Below, piece after piece: positions 6,894 through 14,656 of a stretch of 40,375 nt of DNA. This DNA is from Fimenecus sp051881435 (GTDB lineage: Bacteria > Bacillota > Clostridia > Oscillospirales > Acutalibacteraceae). Each line of letters opens with the position of its first letter. Position 1 is the stretch's first letter. The notes under the pieces were generated by a model. The model was not told where the DNA came from, ran no database searches, and saw only the letters and a program-made list of their open reading frames with translations. The position numbers were made by a program, and so were the translations under genes. The DNA lies in NCBI GenBank assembly GCA_051881435.1, contig JBJEPW010000026.1, forward strand, positions 1-40,375, written 5' to 3'.

Positions 6894-8168
6894 TTATCTG
6901 TAAATAATCGCTTCGCGCTCGGGACCGTTGGAAACCATATCAATACGGTGACCGAGTTCTTTTTCAATGAATTCCACATACTCGCGGGCTTCTTGCGGCA
7001 ACTGATTGTAGTCACGAATGCCCTTGATGTCGCAATGCCAGCCTTTGAGGGTGGTCAAAACGGGCTTGCATTTTTTCAAGGTCGGGGTGGTGGGGAAGTC
7101 TTTAATCACTTTGCCGTCCACCTCGTAGCCTGTGCAAACTTTGATTTCTTCCAAGTAAGAAAGGCAGTCAAGTGCGGTCATAACAACCTTTGTCGCACCC
7201 TGACATTCAATGCCGTAGCGGGTTGCCACGCAGTCAAACCAGCCGACTCTGCGCGGTCTGCCCGTGGTTGCGCCGAATTCGCCTTTGTCGCCGCCGTGAA
7301 TGCGCAATTCCTGCGCTTCGTCCTCGTCGAGAATTTCCGAAACAAATTCGCCTGCGCCCACTGCGGAGGAATATGCCTTTGTGACAACGATAATCTCCTC
7401 AATTTTGTGGGGCGGAATGCCTGCGCCTACTGCGCCGTAGCCCGCAAGGGTAGAGGAGGAGGTCACCATCGGGTAAATGCCGAAATCGGGGTCTTTTAAG
7501 GTGCCGAGTTGCCCCTCTAACAGAATTTCCTTGCCCTCGGCCATCGCGTTTTGCAAATAGGCGTGGGTGTCGCAAACATAGGGGGCAATCATTTCTCTGT
7601 ATTTTACGCAGGTGGTATATAATTCGTCCTTGTCGAGTAAGGGCTTGTCATACACATATTTGAGCGACAGATTTTTCAGCGTGCAAATATTGTCTAACTT
7701 CGCTTTTAAGGTCTCGTCGTCAAACAGTTCGTTGACCTGAATGCCGATTTTTGCGTATTTGTCGCTGAAAAACGGCGCGATACCGCTTTTGGTGGAGCCG
7801 AAGGCGTTTTTGCCCAGGCGTTCTTCTTCATAAGTATCAAACAAAATATGGTACGGCATTAAAATCTGCGCGCGGTCCGAAACCAACAACTTCGGATTTA
7901 ACCCCGCTTTTTTCACATCTTCCAATTCTTTGCAGAATTTATTGATGTCCAGCGCTACGCCGTTGCCGATAATGCAGGTGGTGTGGTCATAGCAGACGCC
8001 GCTGGGCATTAAGTGGAACGCAAAACGCCCTTTTTCGTTAATGATGGTGTGCCCGGCATTTGCACCGCCCTGATAACGAATGACAATATCCGCCTTTTCC
8101 GCGAACATATCGGTGATTTTGCCTTTGCCCTCGTCGCCCCAGTTTGCGCCGACAATTGCTTTAACCAT
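6894..8168 (-). CDS. purA: Adenylosuccinate synthetase
   Basis: PurA condenses IMP and aspartate with GTP to adenylosuccinate, the first step from IMP to AMP. The 424-residue length is normal. The GTP-binding N-terminus GANWGDEGKGK and the GGANAGHT and GSTKSGIAP motifs are present, as is TTGRPRRVGW near residue 300. The start at 8168 (MVKAIVGANWG) has AAAGGAG upstream; the longer frame to 8219 adds a non-conserved leader. It is the first gene of a minus-strand operon purA - endonuclease - methyltransferase - guaA, so both branch enzymes from IMP/XMP are driven by one promoter. Confidence 0.97.
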   Translation of the reverse strand: MVKAIVGANWGDEGKGKITDMFAEKADIVIRYQGGANAGHTIINEKGRFAFHLMPSGVCYDHTTCIIGNGVALDINKFCKELEDVKKAGLNPKLLVSDRAQILMPYHILFDTYEEERLGKNAFGSTKSGIAPFFSDKYAKIGIQVNELFDDETLKAKLDNICTLKNLSLKYVYDKPLLDKDELYTTCVKYREMIAPYVCDTHAYLQNAMAEGKEILLEGQLGTLKDPDFGIYPMVTSSSTLAGYGAVGAGIPPHKIEEIIVVTKAYSSAVGAGEFVSEILDEDEAQELRIHGGDKGEFGATTGRPRRVGWFDCVATRYGIECQGATKVVMTALDCLSYLEEIKVCTGYEVDGKVIKDFPTTPTLKKCKPVLTTLKGWHCDIKGIRDYNQLPQEAREYVEFIEKELGHRIDMVSNGPEREAIIYR

Positions 8169-8248
8169 TTTGAAACTCCTTTCGCTTTCCCATACGGAAA
8201 ACAGCGGTAGTGTAAGCACTAATACCGCATATTAAAAATTACTTGAAT

Positions 8249-8278
8249 ATTATATAATAATAGTGGCTGTAAAGTCAA
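8249..8278 (-). promoter_or_regulatory. Promoter of the purA-R-M-guaA operon
   Basis: On the minus strand, TTGACT (complement of 8273-8278) and TATAAT (complement of 8249-8254) with an 18-base spacer. The roughly 75-base leader contains a small hairpin (GCGGTA ... TACCGC, about 8207-8231) ahead of the ribosome binding site. No purine or PRPP riboswitch consensus was recognised. Confidence 0.65.
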
Positions 8279-8301
8279 TGGATACGGTCTTTTCCGCAAA
8301 T

Positions 8302-8332
8302 AAAAAAAGCCCGAAATTTTTCGGACTTTTTT
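8302..8332 (-). terminator. Terminator of the cohesin-like surface protein gene
   Basis: Inverted repeat of about 12 bp with one G-U pair (AAAAAGCCCGAAA / TTTCGGACTTTTTT in plus orientation) immediately after the minus-strand stop at 8343, with a U tract on the minus strand. Confidence 0.85.
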
Positions 8333-8342
8333 GTGCAATTTT

Positions 8343-9059
8343 TTATTCGCAGGTCTTTTTCTTTTTCTGTACCGCAATTACAAATGCAGCCGTAAGAACC
8401 ACAATAACTGCGCCTGCCGCAATTCCCACAGCAACCTTTCCTCCTGTGCCGGGGATACCGTCGATAATCGAACCGCCACCGACTGCCGCGGTTGTTGTTT
8501 CGGATGAACCCTGCTCCGTACCCTCCGTTGTGGGCGGAGTTGAATAATCGGGTGTGGTTACATCGGGAGTTAAGGGCTCCAGATTGTTAAGATTGGCTGT
8601 CAATGCACCGTCAAAAGCGAGAGCAATGCTCTGATTTGCCGAATTGGTAGCCTCTGTTTCCGTAATCTCAAACACCGTTTCACCCTCGGCGCCGTCATTT
8701 ACATTGAATACGAAAGTAAACATCTTTGTTTCCGCCATAAGAGAATCGGCAATAACAAGATTTGCCTTGACAATTCCCGAAGACACTTCGGAATCATTAG
8801 TTAAAGATACGATTGAATTGCCTGTAAGGTATGTAGTTTCGGAATAAGTCAGCTTGTCGGTATCAAATTTTAAAGACAGGCTGACGGTAGCAATATCCGA
8901 ATTGGCAGGGGCGGTGAAACGAACATAAACCTTGCCGTTTTCACCTGCAATATCAAGCTTAACCTTAACGGGCTCTGCCGCAAATGCAGGAAGCACCGAA
9001 ACGAAAAGCAATACTAAAACCAACGCGGAAGCAAATATTGTTTTGATTTTCATTTTCAT
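8343..9059 (-). CDS. Secreted cohesin-like surface protein with C-terminal sorting signal
   Basis: The 238-residue protein starts with a signal peptide (MKMKIKTIFASALVLVLLF, cleavage near AFA at residue 27). Residues 30-155 look like a cohesin-type beta sandwich (VKVKLDIAGENGKVYVRF ... VSLSLKFDTDKLTY ... MFTFVFNV). A Thr/Pro/Ser-rich linker (about 160-190) leads to IPGTG at 202-206, a hydrophobic segment (208-231) and a KKKK tail, which is a sortase-type anchor with I in place of L. The ATG at 9059 follows GGGGAG. The gene is monocistronic with its own promoter and terminator. Cohesin-like domains in non-cellulosomal proteins bind diverse partners; no dockerin or sortase gene lies nearby, so the partner is unknown. 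Confidence 0.72.
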   Translation of the reverse strand: MKMKIKTIFASALVLVLLFVSVLPAFAAEPVKVKLDIAGENGKVYVRFTAPANSDIATVSLSLKFDTDKLTYSETTYLTGNSIVSLTNDSEVSSGIVKANLVIADSLMAETKMFTFVFNVNDGAEGETVFEITETEATNSANQSIALAFDGALTANLNNLEPLTPDVTTPDYSTPPTTEGTEQGSSETTTAAVGGGSIIDGIPGTGGKVAVGIAAGAVIVVLTAAFVIAVQKKKKTCE

Positions 9060-9091
9060 ATAAAAGACTCCCCAAATTTAAAGTCATACAA

Positions 9092-9120
9092 ATAATACCA
9101 AAACAGGCGATGATTGTCAA
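9092..9120 (-). promoter_or_regulatory. Promoter of the cohesin-like protein gene
   Basis: Minus-strand TTGACA (complement of 9115-9120) and TATTAT (complement of 9092-9097), 17-base spacer, TGG extended -10. Confidence 0.75.
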
Positions 9121-9154
9121 TTGATTTTATAAAATATATATAAATATTTGATAC

Positions 9155-10309
9155 CTATTTGAATTGAAAACCCGATTTTTCAAAAATCCGACGCATAATA
9201 TCGGCACTTTTTTTATCGGTGTTTTTTAATCCTTCCCGTTTTCTTACAATATCACGATCCTTGGTGAATGCGTATTTGAATAACCGTATTACCCAATAAA
9301 GCGGCAGTAAAAACGGGTATTTTTTAAGTATGGGGAACCTAAGCTCCATATGGTGCAAATTCGGAAAAACAGCGCTGAAAATTCGGCTGACCTTTGTTTT
9401 TTGAGAAACTGCGGTTCGTGACGCCTCGTCGGCATTGTCAACGGGAGGACCTAAAACTATGTAATTTTCCATAATGCTTAGGTCATCGTCATATTCTCCG
9501 CCGTCAAACATACACCTGCAAAGTCGCCGTATTTTAGAAGCAAAACCGTCAATACCCAGTGCTTTAAACTGCTCGGTAATGTATTCAAAATCAAGCTTTT
9601 CAGAAAGCTTATTTTCCATTAAGTATAAATCCATAACAGGACGGAAGCAGGAGCCTGCCTCCAAATAATGCTCGGCAAGGTGAGCGAGCGTATAAATATA
9701 CAAATCATTATATGTCATTTTGAACTCATTATTGCCGTTGCTCTCCGCCTTATCCCAGACATCGCAGAAATATTCGTGCATAAAATATCCCTCTTGAAAG
9801 AGCGTCTTGTGAAGTTCAATCGTAAGACAGGGCTCTTTTATGAGGATAATATCCTTGCCGTTGTCCGCTTTCTGATAAAATCCGCGGGACAAAACAATAT
9901 CGCGGCACTTTTCAATATCTTTTTCGCGGACAAGAATATCCATATCAACCATAAACCGCATTTCGGGAACAGGGTAAAGCGATTTCAGGTGGGAGCCTTT
10001 CAAAAGCATAAAATCTACGCCGTTATTTGAAAATTCGCGTTTGATAAAGTCAGTTTCTTCCTTCTGAGACGCCTCGCGCATAAGCCCTGCCATATAGGAT
10101 TTTTCAAGTTTTTTCAGTATTTCGTCAGGGAGAGTGACAGCACCGTTTTTGACTGCAAGATACAAAATGCTCTGTACCGCATTGCGAACGGATAATTTAT
10201 ACAGCTTAACGGTGTCAACGCTTTCAGGGCATAAAGGTACAGGACGGCCGCATATTGAGGAGCCGACTAAATCGAGAAAATATTTTTTTGTATCTGTAAT
10301 ATTTTGCAT
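9155..10309 (-). CDS. Nucleotidyltransferase-fold protein (NTP_transf_5 type)
   Basis: The 384-residue protein matches the uncharacterised nucleotidyltransferase family PF14907 in layout: an N-terminal helical part, then MLLKGSHLKSLYP (about residues 101-113) and the metal-binding strand RFMVDMDILV with D122 and D124, then a helical C-terminal half. The substrate is unknown. The start ATG at 10309 shares a base with the stop of the S26 peptidase gene upstream (TAATG), so the two are translationally coupled. In other Firmicutes this family sits beside small peptidases in peptide-modification (for example lasso-peptide) or capsule loci; here no precursor peptide or cyclase is visible. Function in this window is unassigned. 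Confidence 0.72.
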   Translation of the reverse strand: MQNITDTKKYFLDLVGSSICGRPVPLCPESVDTVKLYKLSVRNAVQSILYLAVKNGAVTLPDEILKKLEKSYMAGLMREASQKEETDFIKREFSNNGVDFMLLKGSHLKSLYPVPEMRFMVDMDILVREKDIEKCRDIVLSRGFYQKADNGKDIILIKEPCLTIELHKTLFQEGYFMHEYFCDVWDKAESNGNNEFKMTYNDLYIYTLAHLAEHYLEAGSCFRPVMDLYLMENKLSEKLDFEYITEQFKALGIDGFASKIRRLCRCMFDGGEYDDDLSIMENYIVLGPPVDNADEASRTAVSQKTKVSRIFSAVFPNLHHMELRFPILKKYPFLLPLYWVIRLFKYAFTKDRDIVRKREGLKNTDKKSADIMRRIFEKSGFQFK

Positions 10310-10761
10310 TATTTAAACACCTTGCGTGAGATATACAGTATGTATTTTCGTATGGGTAAAACAAGCATCCACAGCCTGCTGTAAAGCATATACCCGAAAT
10401 CGTCTGTTTTTATCTCTTTACCCTTACGGTTAACGGCTTTAACAACTGCAATAATGTGCCTTTCAAGAATTCCGTATTCTTTCTTCCACTGGTTGTCGCC
10501 GCAAAGAATATAACCCTTTTCGTCTTTACCCACAATCCTGTGCAGTACAAAGTGACCGTCGTCACGGCGGTAAAAAATAATATCGCCCTTTTTCACGGTA
10601 TCGGCTTTTTTTATCAGCACCGTATCTCTGCCCTGAACCAAGAGCGGCAGCATGCTTGTTCCCGTTATGGGCAGTTCAACCGTTCCGCCTGCGTCAAGAC
10701 TTTCTTTAATTGCGGGATAAAGCTCTTCAAGTGAGACTCTTTTTTTGTTTTCATTGTCCAT
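10309..10761 (-). CDS. S24/S26-family signal-peptidase-like protein
   Basis: The 150-residue protein has the S26 fold. The nucleophile S36 is in GTSMLPLL, H74 is in VLHRIVG, and D89 is in LCGDNQ. A His in the general-base position rather than Lys places it near the SipW/archaeal-ER type. The N-terminal segment is charged with no membrane anchor; a hydrophobic stretch near the C-terminus (LWMLVLPIRKYILYI) could associate with membrane. It leads a two-gene operon with the nucleotidyltransferase. It likely processes a specific substrate rather than general secretory proteins, but none can be named. Confidence 0.75.
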   Translation of the reverse strand: MDNENKKRVSLEELYPAIKESLDAGGTVELPITGTSMLPLLVQGRDTVLIKKADTVKKGDIIFYRRDDGHFVLHRIVGKDEKGYILCGDNQWKKEYGILERHIIAVVKAVNRKGKEIKTDDFGYMLYSRLWMLVLPIRKYILYISRKVFK

Positions 10762-10779
10762 AAAATCTTACCTCACCTG

Positions 10780-10809
10780 AATTATAATAAAACTTAACGG
10801 GAAAGTCAA
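10780..10809 (-). promoter_or_regulatory. Promoter of the S26 peptidase-nucleotidyltransferase operon
   Basis: Minus-strand TTGACT (complement of 10804-10809) and TATAAT (complement of 10780-10785), 18-base spacer. The -35 box overlaps the last codons of the EamA gene. Confidence 0.6.
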
Positions 10810-11675
10810 TTTGAATTGCTCTTTTTTAATGAATTCCACGCGTTATAAACAGCCGCACCCACAATTACGCAATATCCTATAATACTTAAATAATCGGGAA
10901 TTTCGTGAAAAACGATAAAGCTTATCGCCGTTGTGAAAATAATTTGAGAGTAATCGTAAACGGAAATTTCCTTTGCAGGCGCTTTTGCATATGCCGCCGT
11001 AATGAAGAACTGACCGCTGCAGGCGCAAAGTCCTGCGAAAATCAGGTACAAAAGCTGGATTATTGTCATCGGCTTGTAGCCGGCAATAAGTCCGGGGAGA
11101 GTGACCACGCAGGAGAAAAGAGAAAATACAAATATTATAACAGGTCCTTTAATCCCGTTTTGCGAAAGCTTTCTCACATATGTGTATGCAAGACCGGCGC
11201 CCATTCCGCCTAAAAATCCCAAAAACGCGGGAAGCGCCTCCATTGAGAAAGAGGGCTTCATAATCAGCAATGAGCCGAGGAATGCCGCTGTAACTGCCGC
11301 CGCCTGACGAAAAGAGGCTTTTTCTTTCAAAATGAATATTGAAAAAATAACCGCAAAGAAAGGGGAGAGCTTGTTAAGCATAGAGGCGTCCGCAATATTC
11401 ATATGGCTTATGGCATAAAAATTGCAAAGTATTCCCACAGTTCCCGCCGCCGAACGGATAAAGAGATACAGAATGTTTTTCCCTCTCGGCATTTCCCACA
11501 TATGATTTTTTGAAATCAGTATCACAGCAAAAACAACTGCAACCGCATTTCTGAAAAAGCTTTTCTGCATTATGGGCAAATCGCCTGAAAGCTTAACAAA
11601 CAAATTCATCAATGCAAAGAAAAATGCGGAAAGAATAATGAAAGCTATTCCTTTTGTTTTATCGTTTTTAAACAT
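10806..11675 (-). CDS. EamA/DMT-family membrane transporter
   Basis: The 289-residue protein has ten predicted membrane helices in two EamA repeats (first about 12-140, second about 150-285), typical of drug/metabolite transporters. Starting features include GIAFIILSAFFFALMNLFVKLSG, and the second repeat contains EISVYDYSQIIFTTAISFI. Substrate is not predictable from sequence. I prefer the ATG at 11675; a GTG at 11684 is also in frame, with GGTG between them as a modest ribosome binding site. It stands alone between the uraA terminator and the peptidase operon. Confidence 0.82.
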   Translation of the reverse strand: MFKNDKTKGIAFIILSAFFFALMNLFVKLSGDLPIMQKSFFRNAVAVVFAVILISKNHMWEMPRGKNILYLFIRSAAGTVGILCNFYAISHMNIADASMLNKLSPFFAVIFSIFILKEKASFRQAAAVTAAFLGSLLIMKPSFSMEALPAFLGFLGGMGAGLAYTYVRKLSQNGIKGPVIIFVFSLFSCVVTLPGLIAGYKPMTIIQLLYLIFAGLCACSGQFFITAAYAKAPAKEISVYDYSQIIFTTAISFIVFHEIPDYLSIIGYCVIVGAAVYNAWNSLKKSNSN

Positions 11676-11692
11676 TTGTTTCACCGATTAAT

Positions 11693-11721
11693 ATTGTACC
11701 ACATAATAATGATCATAACAA
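11693..11721 (-). promoter_or_regulatory. Promoter of the EamA transporter gene
   Basis: Minus-strand TTGTTA (complement of 11716-11721) and TACAAT (complement of 11693-11698), 17-base spacer, TGG extended -10. It lies directly after the uraA terminator. Confidence 0.6.
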
Positions 11722-11723
11722 GA

Positions 11724-11762
11724 CAAATAAAAAGAGAAGCCTTGAAAAATCAAGACTTCTCT
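11724..11762 (-). terminator. Terminator of uraA
   Basis: Inverted repeat AGAGAAG-CTTGA / TCAAG-CTTCTCT (11733-11762, one mismatch or G-U) followed on the minus strand by a T-rich run. Confidence 0.85.
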
Positions 11763-11782
11763 GAAATTCTTTCATTGGGTAA

Positions 11783-13261
11783 TTATTTCTTTTTGTTGGA
11801 ATCTTCAAATTCAACCTTACCCATATTTTCAGCCGCACCCGAAAGAGCGTCGGCAGACTCTTCTTCGCCTGTACCCATCTTGCCGCCGTTAACAACAAGG
11901 TTTGTAATAATACCGAAGATGAGAGCGGTTGCAAGAGAAGTGATGGTAAGAAGCGGACCGTTGGTAGCGGAGTTTTTGCCGAAGTTGAGCGCAAGACCGC
12001 CGATACCTGTAACAAGGATTGCACTTACAACAAAGAGGTTCTTGTTGTTGCCGAGGTCAACCTTTTTGAGCATTTGAAGACCGGATACAGCAATGAAACC
12101 GTAAAGAGCAACGCAAGCACCGCCCATTACACATTTGGGAATGGAGTTGATGAGAGCAACAAAAGGTGTGATGAAAGAAAGAAGCATGCAGCCGAATGAA
12201 GCGGTAACGATTGAAACGATTGAAGCGTTTCCTGTGATAGCAACACAGCCGATTGATTCACCGTATGTTGTGTTTGCCGCACCTCCGAAGAGACCGCCTA
12301 CAATTGAGCCGAGACCGTCACCTACAAGTGTTTTGTCAAGACCGGGCTCTGTGATAAGGTCTCTGTTGATGATAGAACCGAGGTTTTTATGGTCGGCAAT
12401 GTGCTGTGCAAGCTCAACAACAGCAATGGGAACGAAGGTCATTGCAATGTTGCCGAGAGCAGCGGCATTTATGGGAAGAACTCCCTCGGGATGCTCTGTA
12501 ATTGCCTTTAAGAATGTGAACTTGGGATAATCAACTATTGAAGTAAGTCCAAAGGGAACGAAAGCCTCTTTGAAAGCGTCAAAGCTCAAAATCTGAAGTG
12601 AGGGAACATCTGCAACGATACCGATTAAGGTGAATACAAGAGCAAGAATGTAGCCTGCACCTACGCCGATGATGAAAGGAATAAGACGAAGTGTTTTTGA
12701 ACCCTTAACTGATACAAGCACGATTGCAAGGAAGGTTACGGCACCAACGAGAATTGTGAGAAGGCTGTAGCCTTTGGGGTCGCCGTTGCCTGCCATCCAA
12801 CCTGTTGCAGTGCCTGAAAGTGAAAGTCCGATTAAGGTAACGATAGGTCCTATGATTACTGCGGGCATAAGCTTGTTAACCCATTTTGAGCCAACCAACT
12901 TAATGATAATTGCAAGTACAACATAAACAAGACCTGCAAAGGCAATTCCTATAAGCACGCCCCAATATCCGTAGTTCATGCCGATAATTGCCTCGTAAGC
13001 GCCGAGGAAGGTGAAAGAAGAACCTAAGAAAACAGGACTTTTACGCTTTGTGCAAACAATGTAAACGAGTGTTCCGATACCTGCGCCGAAAAGAGCCGCG
13101 GCAGGGTCAAAGATTAAAGTCTGACCGTTGCTCATTTCGTAATTGGACATCAAGATAGGAACGAGCAGTGTTGCTGCCATGATTGCAATCATCTGCTGGA
13201 AAGCAAAAACGATTGTTTTACTGAACTTGGGACGGTCGCCGATGTCATAAATGAGTTTCAT
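11783..13261 (-). CDS. uraA: Uracil (nucleobase) permease, NCS2 family
   Basis: The 492-residue protein imports uracil or another nucleobase by cation symport. It has about 14 hydrophobic helices, the N-terminal family signature (FAFQQMIAIMAATLLVPIL), and the central VELAQHIADHKNLG and NTTYGESIG motifs of the UraA/xanthine permease group. Uracil specificity is inferred from similarity and from the PyrR-type leader upstream together with pyrR and upp next door. The ATG at 13261 has AGGAGG upstream. A longer frame to 13339 passes through the attenuator hairpin and is rejected. The C-terminal about 35 residues are acidic and cytoplasmic. Confidence 0.9.
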   Translation of the reverse strand: MKLIYDIGDRPKFSKTIVFAFQQMIAIMAATLLVPILMSNYEMSNGQTLIFDPAAALFGAGIGTLVYIVCTKRKSPVFLGSSFTFLGAYEAIIGMNYGYWGVLIGIAFAGLVYVVLAIIIKLVGSKWVNKLMPAVIIGPIVTLIGLSLSGTATGWMAGNGDPKGYSLLTILVGAVTFLAIVLVSVKGSKTLRLIPFIIGVGAGYILALVFTLIGIVADVPSLQILSFDAFKEAFVPFGLTSIVDYPKFTFLKAITEHPEGVLPINAAALGNIAMTFVPIAVVELAQHIADHKNLGSIINRDLITEPGLDKTLVGDGLGSIVGGLFGGAANTTYGESIGCVAITGNASIVSIVTASFGCMLLSFITPFVALINSIPKCVMGGACVALYGFIAVSGLQMLKKVDLGNNKNLFVVSAILVTGIGGLALNFGKNSATNGPLLTITSLATALIFGIITNLVVNGGKMGTGEEESADALSGAAENMGKVEFEDSNKKK

Positions 13262-13296
13262 TCTGATACTCCTCCTTAATTTTTCGCCGCAATTCA

Positions 13297-13325
13297 ATAA
13301 AAAAGCCTTGCCAATATTGGCAAGG
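13297..13325 (-). terminator. Leader terminator (attenuator) upstream of uraA
   Basis: A perfect 20-base palindrome CCTTGCCAATATTGGCAAGG at 13306-13325, followed on the minus strand by C and a run of T. It lies 36 bases before the uraA start, inside the 5' leader, so it must be regulated. The upstream leader contains ATATCGGCAAGAT, which can pair with the left arm of the terminator over about 13 bp with two mismatches to form an antiterminator. Confidence 0.85.
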
Positions 13326-13372
13326 TCAAAATGCAACATAAAATAGTCCTGTTTTAAATATGCCGCACATTC

Positions 13373-13406
13373 ATCTTGCCGATATCTCTGTATCGAATTT
13401 AAAGAT
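13373..13406 (-). promoter_or_regulatory. PyrR-binding loop (anti-antiterminator) in the uraA leader
   Basis: In the RNA (minus strand) there is a lower stem AUCUU/AAGAU, an internal bulge, an upper 5-bp stem CGAUA/UAUCG and the hexaloop CAGAGA. Known PyrR sites have a stem-bulge-stem with hexaloop CNGNGA, which this loop fits; the usual C-G closing pair is A-U here. The 3' side contains the GGCAAG needed for the antiterminator, so binding by PyrR-UMP would favour termination. Confidence 0.75.
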
Positions 13407-13424
13407 TGCCGCGTTATCCTGTGT

Positions 13425-13454
13425 AGTATATCATAAACAGTCTTTTTTTGTCAA
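13425..13454 (-). promoter_or_regulatory. Promoter of uraA
   Basis: Minus-strand TTGACA (complement of 13449-13454) and TATACT (complement of 13425-13430), 18-base spacer. Transcription would start near 13418, just upstream of the PyrR-binding loop. Confidence 0.75.
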
Positions 13455-13482
13455 TAAATTTCTTTAAAAGACGAAAAATATT

Positions 13483-13929
13483 TTATTCACCGAGGAAAGA
13501 GCGAAGTGCGTCGATTTCGTTTTCCGTAAAAACTTTAATTCCGGACTCCGAAAAGAGCTTGGCGGTCACGCCGTCGCCTGCGGTTTTGTTGCCCGTAAAA
13601 GTGCCGTCATAAATGATGCCTTTTCCGCAGGAGGGGCTGTTGGCTTTCAGTACGGCAACATCCGCGCCTACGGTTTTTGCAATATACAGCGCTGTCTGAG
13701 CACCTTTGGTATATTCCTCAGTAACATCTTTTCCCGCGTTGGAAATTACCTTGTCACCGCAGATTTCCGCAGGATTTCTCGGGGTTGCAAGTCCGCCGAG
13801 CTGTTCGGGACAAACGGGAATCAGCATGTGCTCTTTTGCAAGAGAAAGCAATTCTTCATTTTTACAGTTGTCGCCCTTGTAGCGGCAGTCACAGCCCATA
13901 AGGCATGCGCTTACAATAATTTTTGCCAT
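13483..13929 (-). CDS. DUF523 protein
   Basis: The 148-residue protein matches the DUF523 (YbbK-like) family: SACLMGCDCRYKG at the N-terminus, CPEQLGGLATPRNPAEI in the middle and LKANSPSCGKGIIYDGTF towards the C-terminus, with several conserved cysteines that could bind a metal or cluster. Biochemical function is unknown. The ATG at 13929 is one base past the pyrR stop, so it is the second gene of a pyrR operon. Confidence 0.88.
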   Translation of the reverse strand: MAKIIVSACLMGCDCRYKGDNCKNEELLSLAKEHMLIPVCPEQLGGLATPRNPAEICGDKVISNAGKDVTEEYTKGAQTALYIAKTVGADVAVLKANSPSCGKGIIYDGTFTGNKTAGDGVTAKLFSESGIKVFTENEIDALRSFLGE

Positions 13930-13930
13930 A

Positions 13931-14509
13931 TTATTCACCTTTTTTACTGTTGATAACCTTACAAATATCAACGCCTGTTTTGCCGTCTGTCGCGTCAATA
14001 TTAACTTTTATAACCTCCGAAAGAGATGTGGGAATGTTTTTTCCCACATAATCGGGACGAATGGGCAATTCTCTGTGTCCGCGGTCAACCAAAACCGCAA
14101 GACGGATTTTACCCGGTCTGCCCAAGGAAAACAGTGCGTCAATTGCCGCCCGTGCCGTGCGCCCCGTGTAGAGCACATCATCTACAAGCACAACCTCTTT
14201 ACCGTTTATATCACCGTCGATTTTTGTATCTCCGACTTTCGGCGACTCGTCAATCTTTTCAAGGTCGTCACGGTAAAATGTAATGTCGAGAGAGCCTACG
14301 GGAACAGATACCTTGCTGTTTTTCTCAATGTTGGCGGCTATTATCTTTGCAATGGGCACTCCTCTTGTGCGGATTCCCACTAATACAAGGTTTGATAAAT
14401 CCCGGCATTTTTCAACGATTTCATAAGAAATACGCATTAAAGCTCTGCCCACCGCCGCATCGTCAAGCACCTGAACCTTTGTTTCAAGATTGTTAGTATT
14501 GCTCTCCAT
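13931..14509 (-). CDS. pyrR: Bifunctional pyrimidine attenuation regulator / uracil phosphoribosyltransferase
   Basis: PyrR binds specific leader RNAs when UMP/UTP is high and causes transcription termination in pyrimidine genes; it also has weak UPRTase activity. The 192-residue protein has the PRPP-binding signature VVLVDDVLYTGRT at 106-118 and the family's GIRTRGVPIA (45-54), DITFYRDDL (75-83) and DRGHRELPIRPDYVGKNIPTS segments. The ATG at 14509 follows GAGGTG. Its own leader is short and carries no attenuator, unlike B. subtilis pyrR. The adjacent uraA leader has a matching PyrR-binding loop, and upp is divergent, which supports control of uracil uptake and salvage. Confidence 0.95.
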   Translation of the reverse strand: MESNTNNLETKVQVLDDAAVGRALMRISYEIVEKCRDLSNLVLVGIRTRGVPIAKIIAANIEKNSKVSVPVGSLDITFYRDDLEKIDESPKVGDTKIDGDINGKEVVLVDDVLYTGRTARAAIDALFSLGRPGKIRLAVLVDRGHRELPIRPDYVGKNIPTSLSEVIKVNIDATDGKTGVDICKVINSKKGE

Positions 14510-14532
14510 AAAAACACCTCTTCCGAGCCCAA

Positions 14533-14561
14533 ATTATACCATGAGCAAAATTTTATGTCAA
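14533..14561 (-). promoter_or_regulatory. Promoter of pyrR-DUF523
   Basis: Minus-strand TTGACA (complement of 14556-14561) and TATAAT (complement of 14533-14538), 17-base spacer, TGG extended -10. Confidence 0.82.
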
Positions 14562-14596
14562 CCGAAGCACAGAGCAATTTTTTGTTGTTAACACAC

Positions 14597-14625
14597 TTGT
14601 AAATAACGGCAAAATATGCTATCAT
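14597..14625 (+). promoter_or_regulatory. Promoter of upp
   Basis: TTGTAA (14597-14602) and TATCAT (14620-14625), 17-base spacer, TGC extended -10. Divergent from pyrR. Confidence 0.6.
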
Positions 14626-14656
14626 TGAAAAAACAATTGAAAAATGAGGGACCGAT

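Noticed and set aside
6864..7499. Long open frame on the plus strand opposite purA
   Set aside because: It lies antisense to a certain purA and its composition is explained by codon bias of that gene; no ribosome binding site or family similarity was seen.
13261..13454. Purine riboswitch upstream of the nucleobase permease gene
   Set aside because: The conserved purine aptamer core is absent; the PyrR-type elements explain the leader better.
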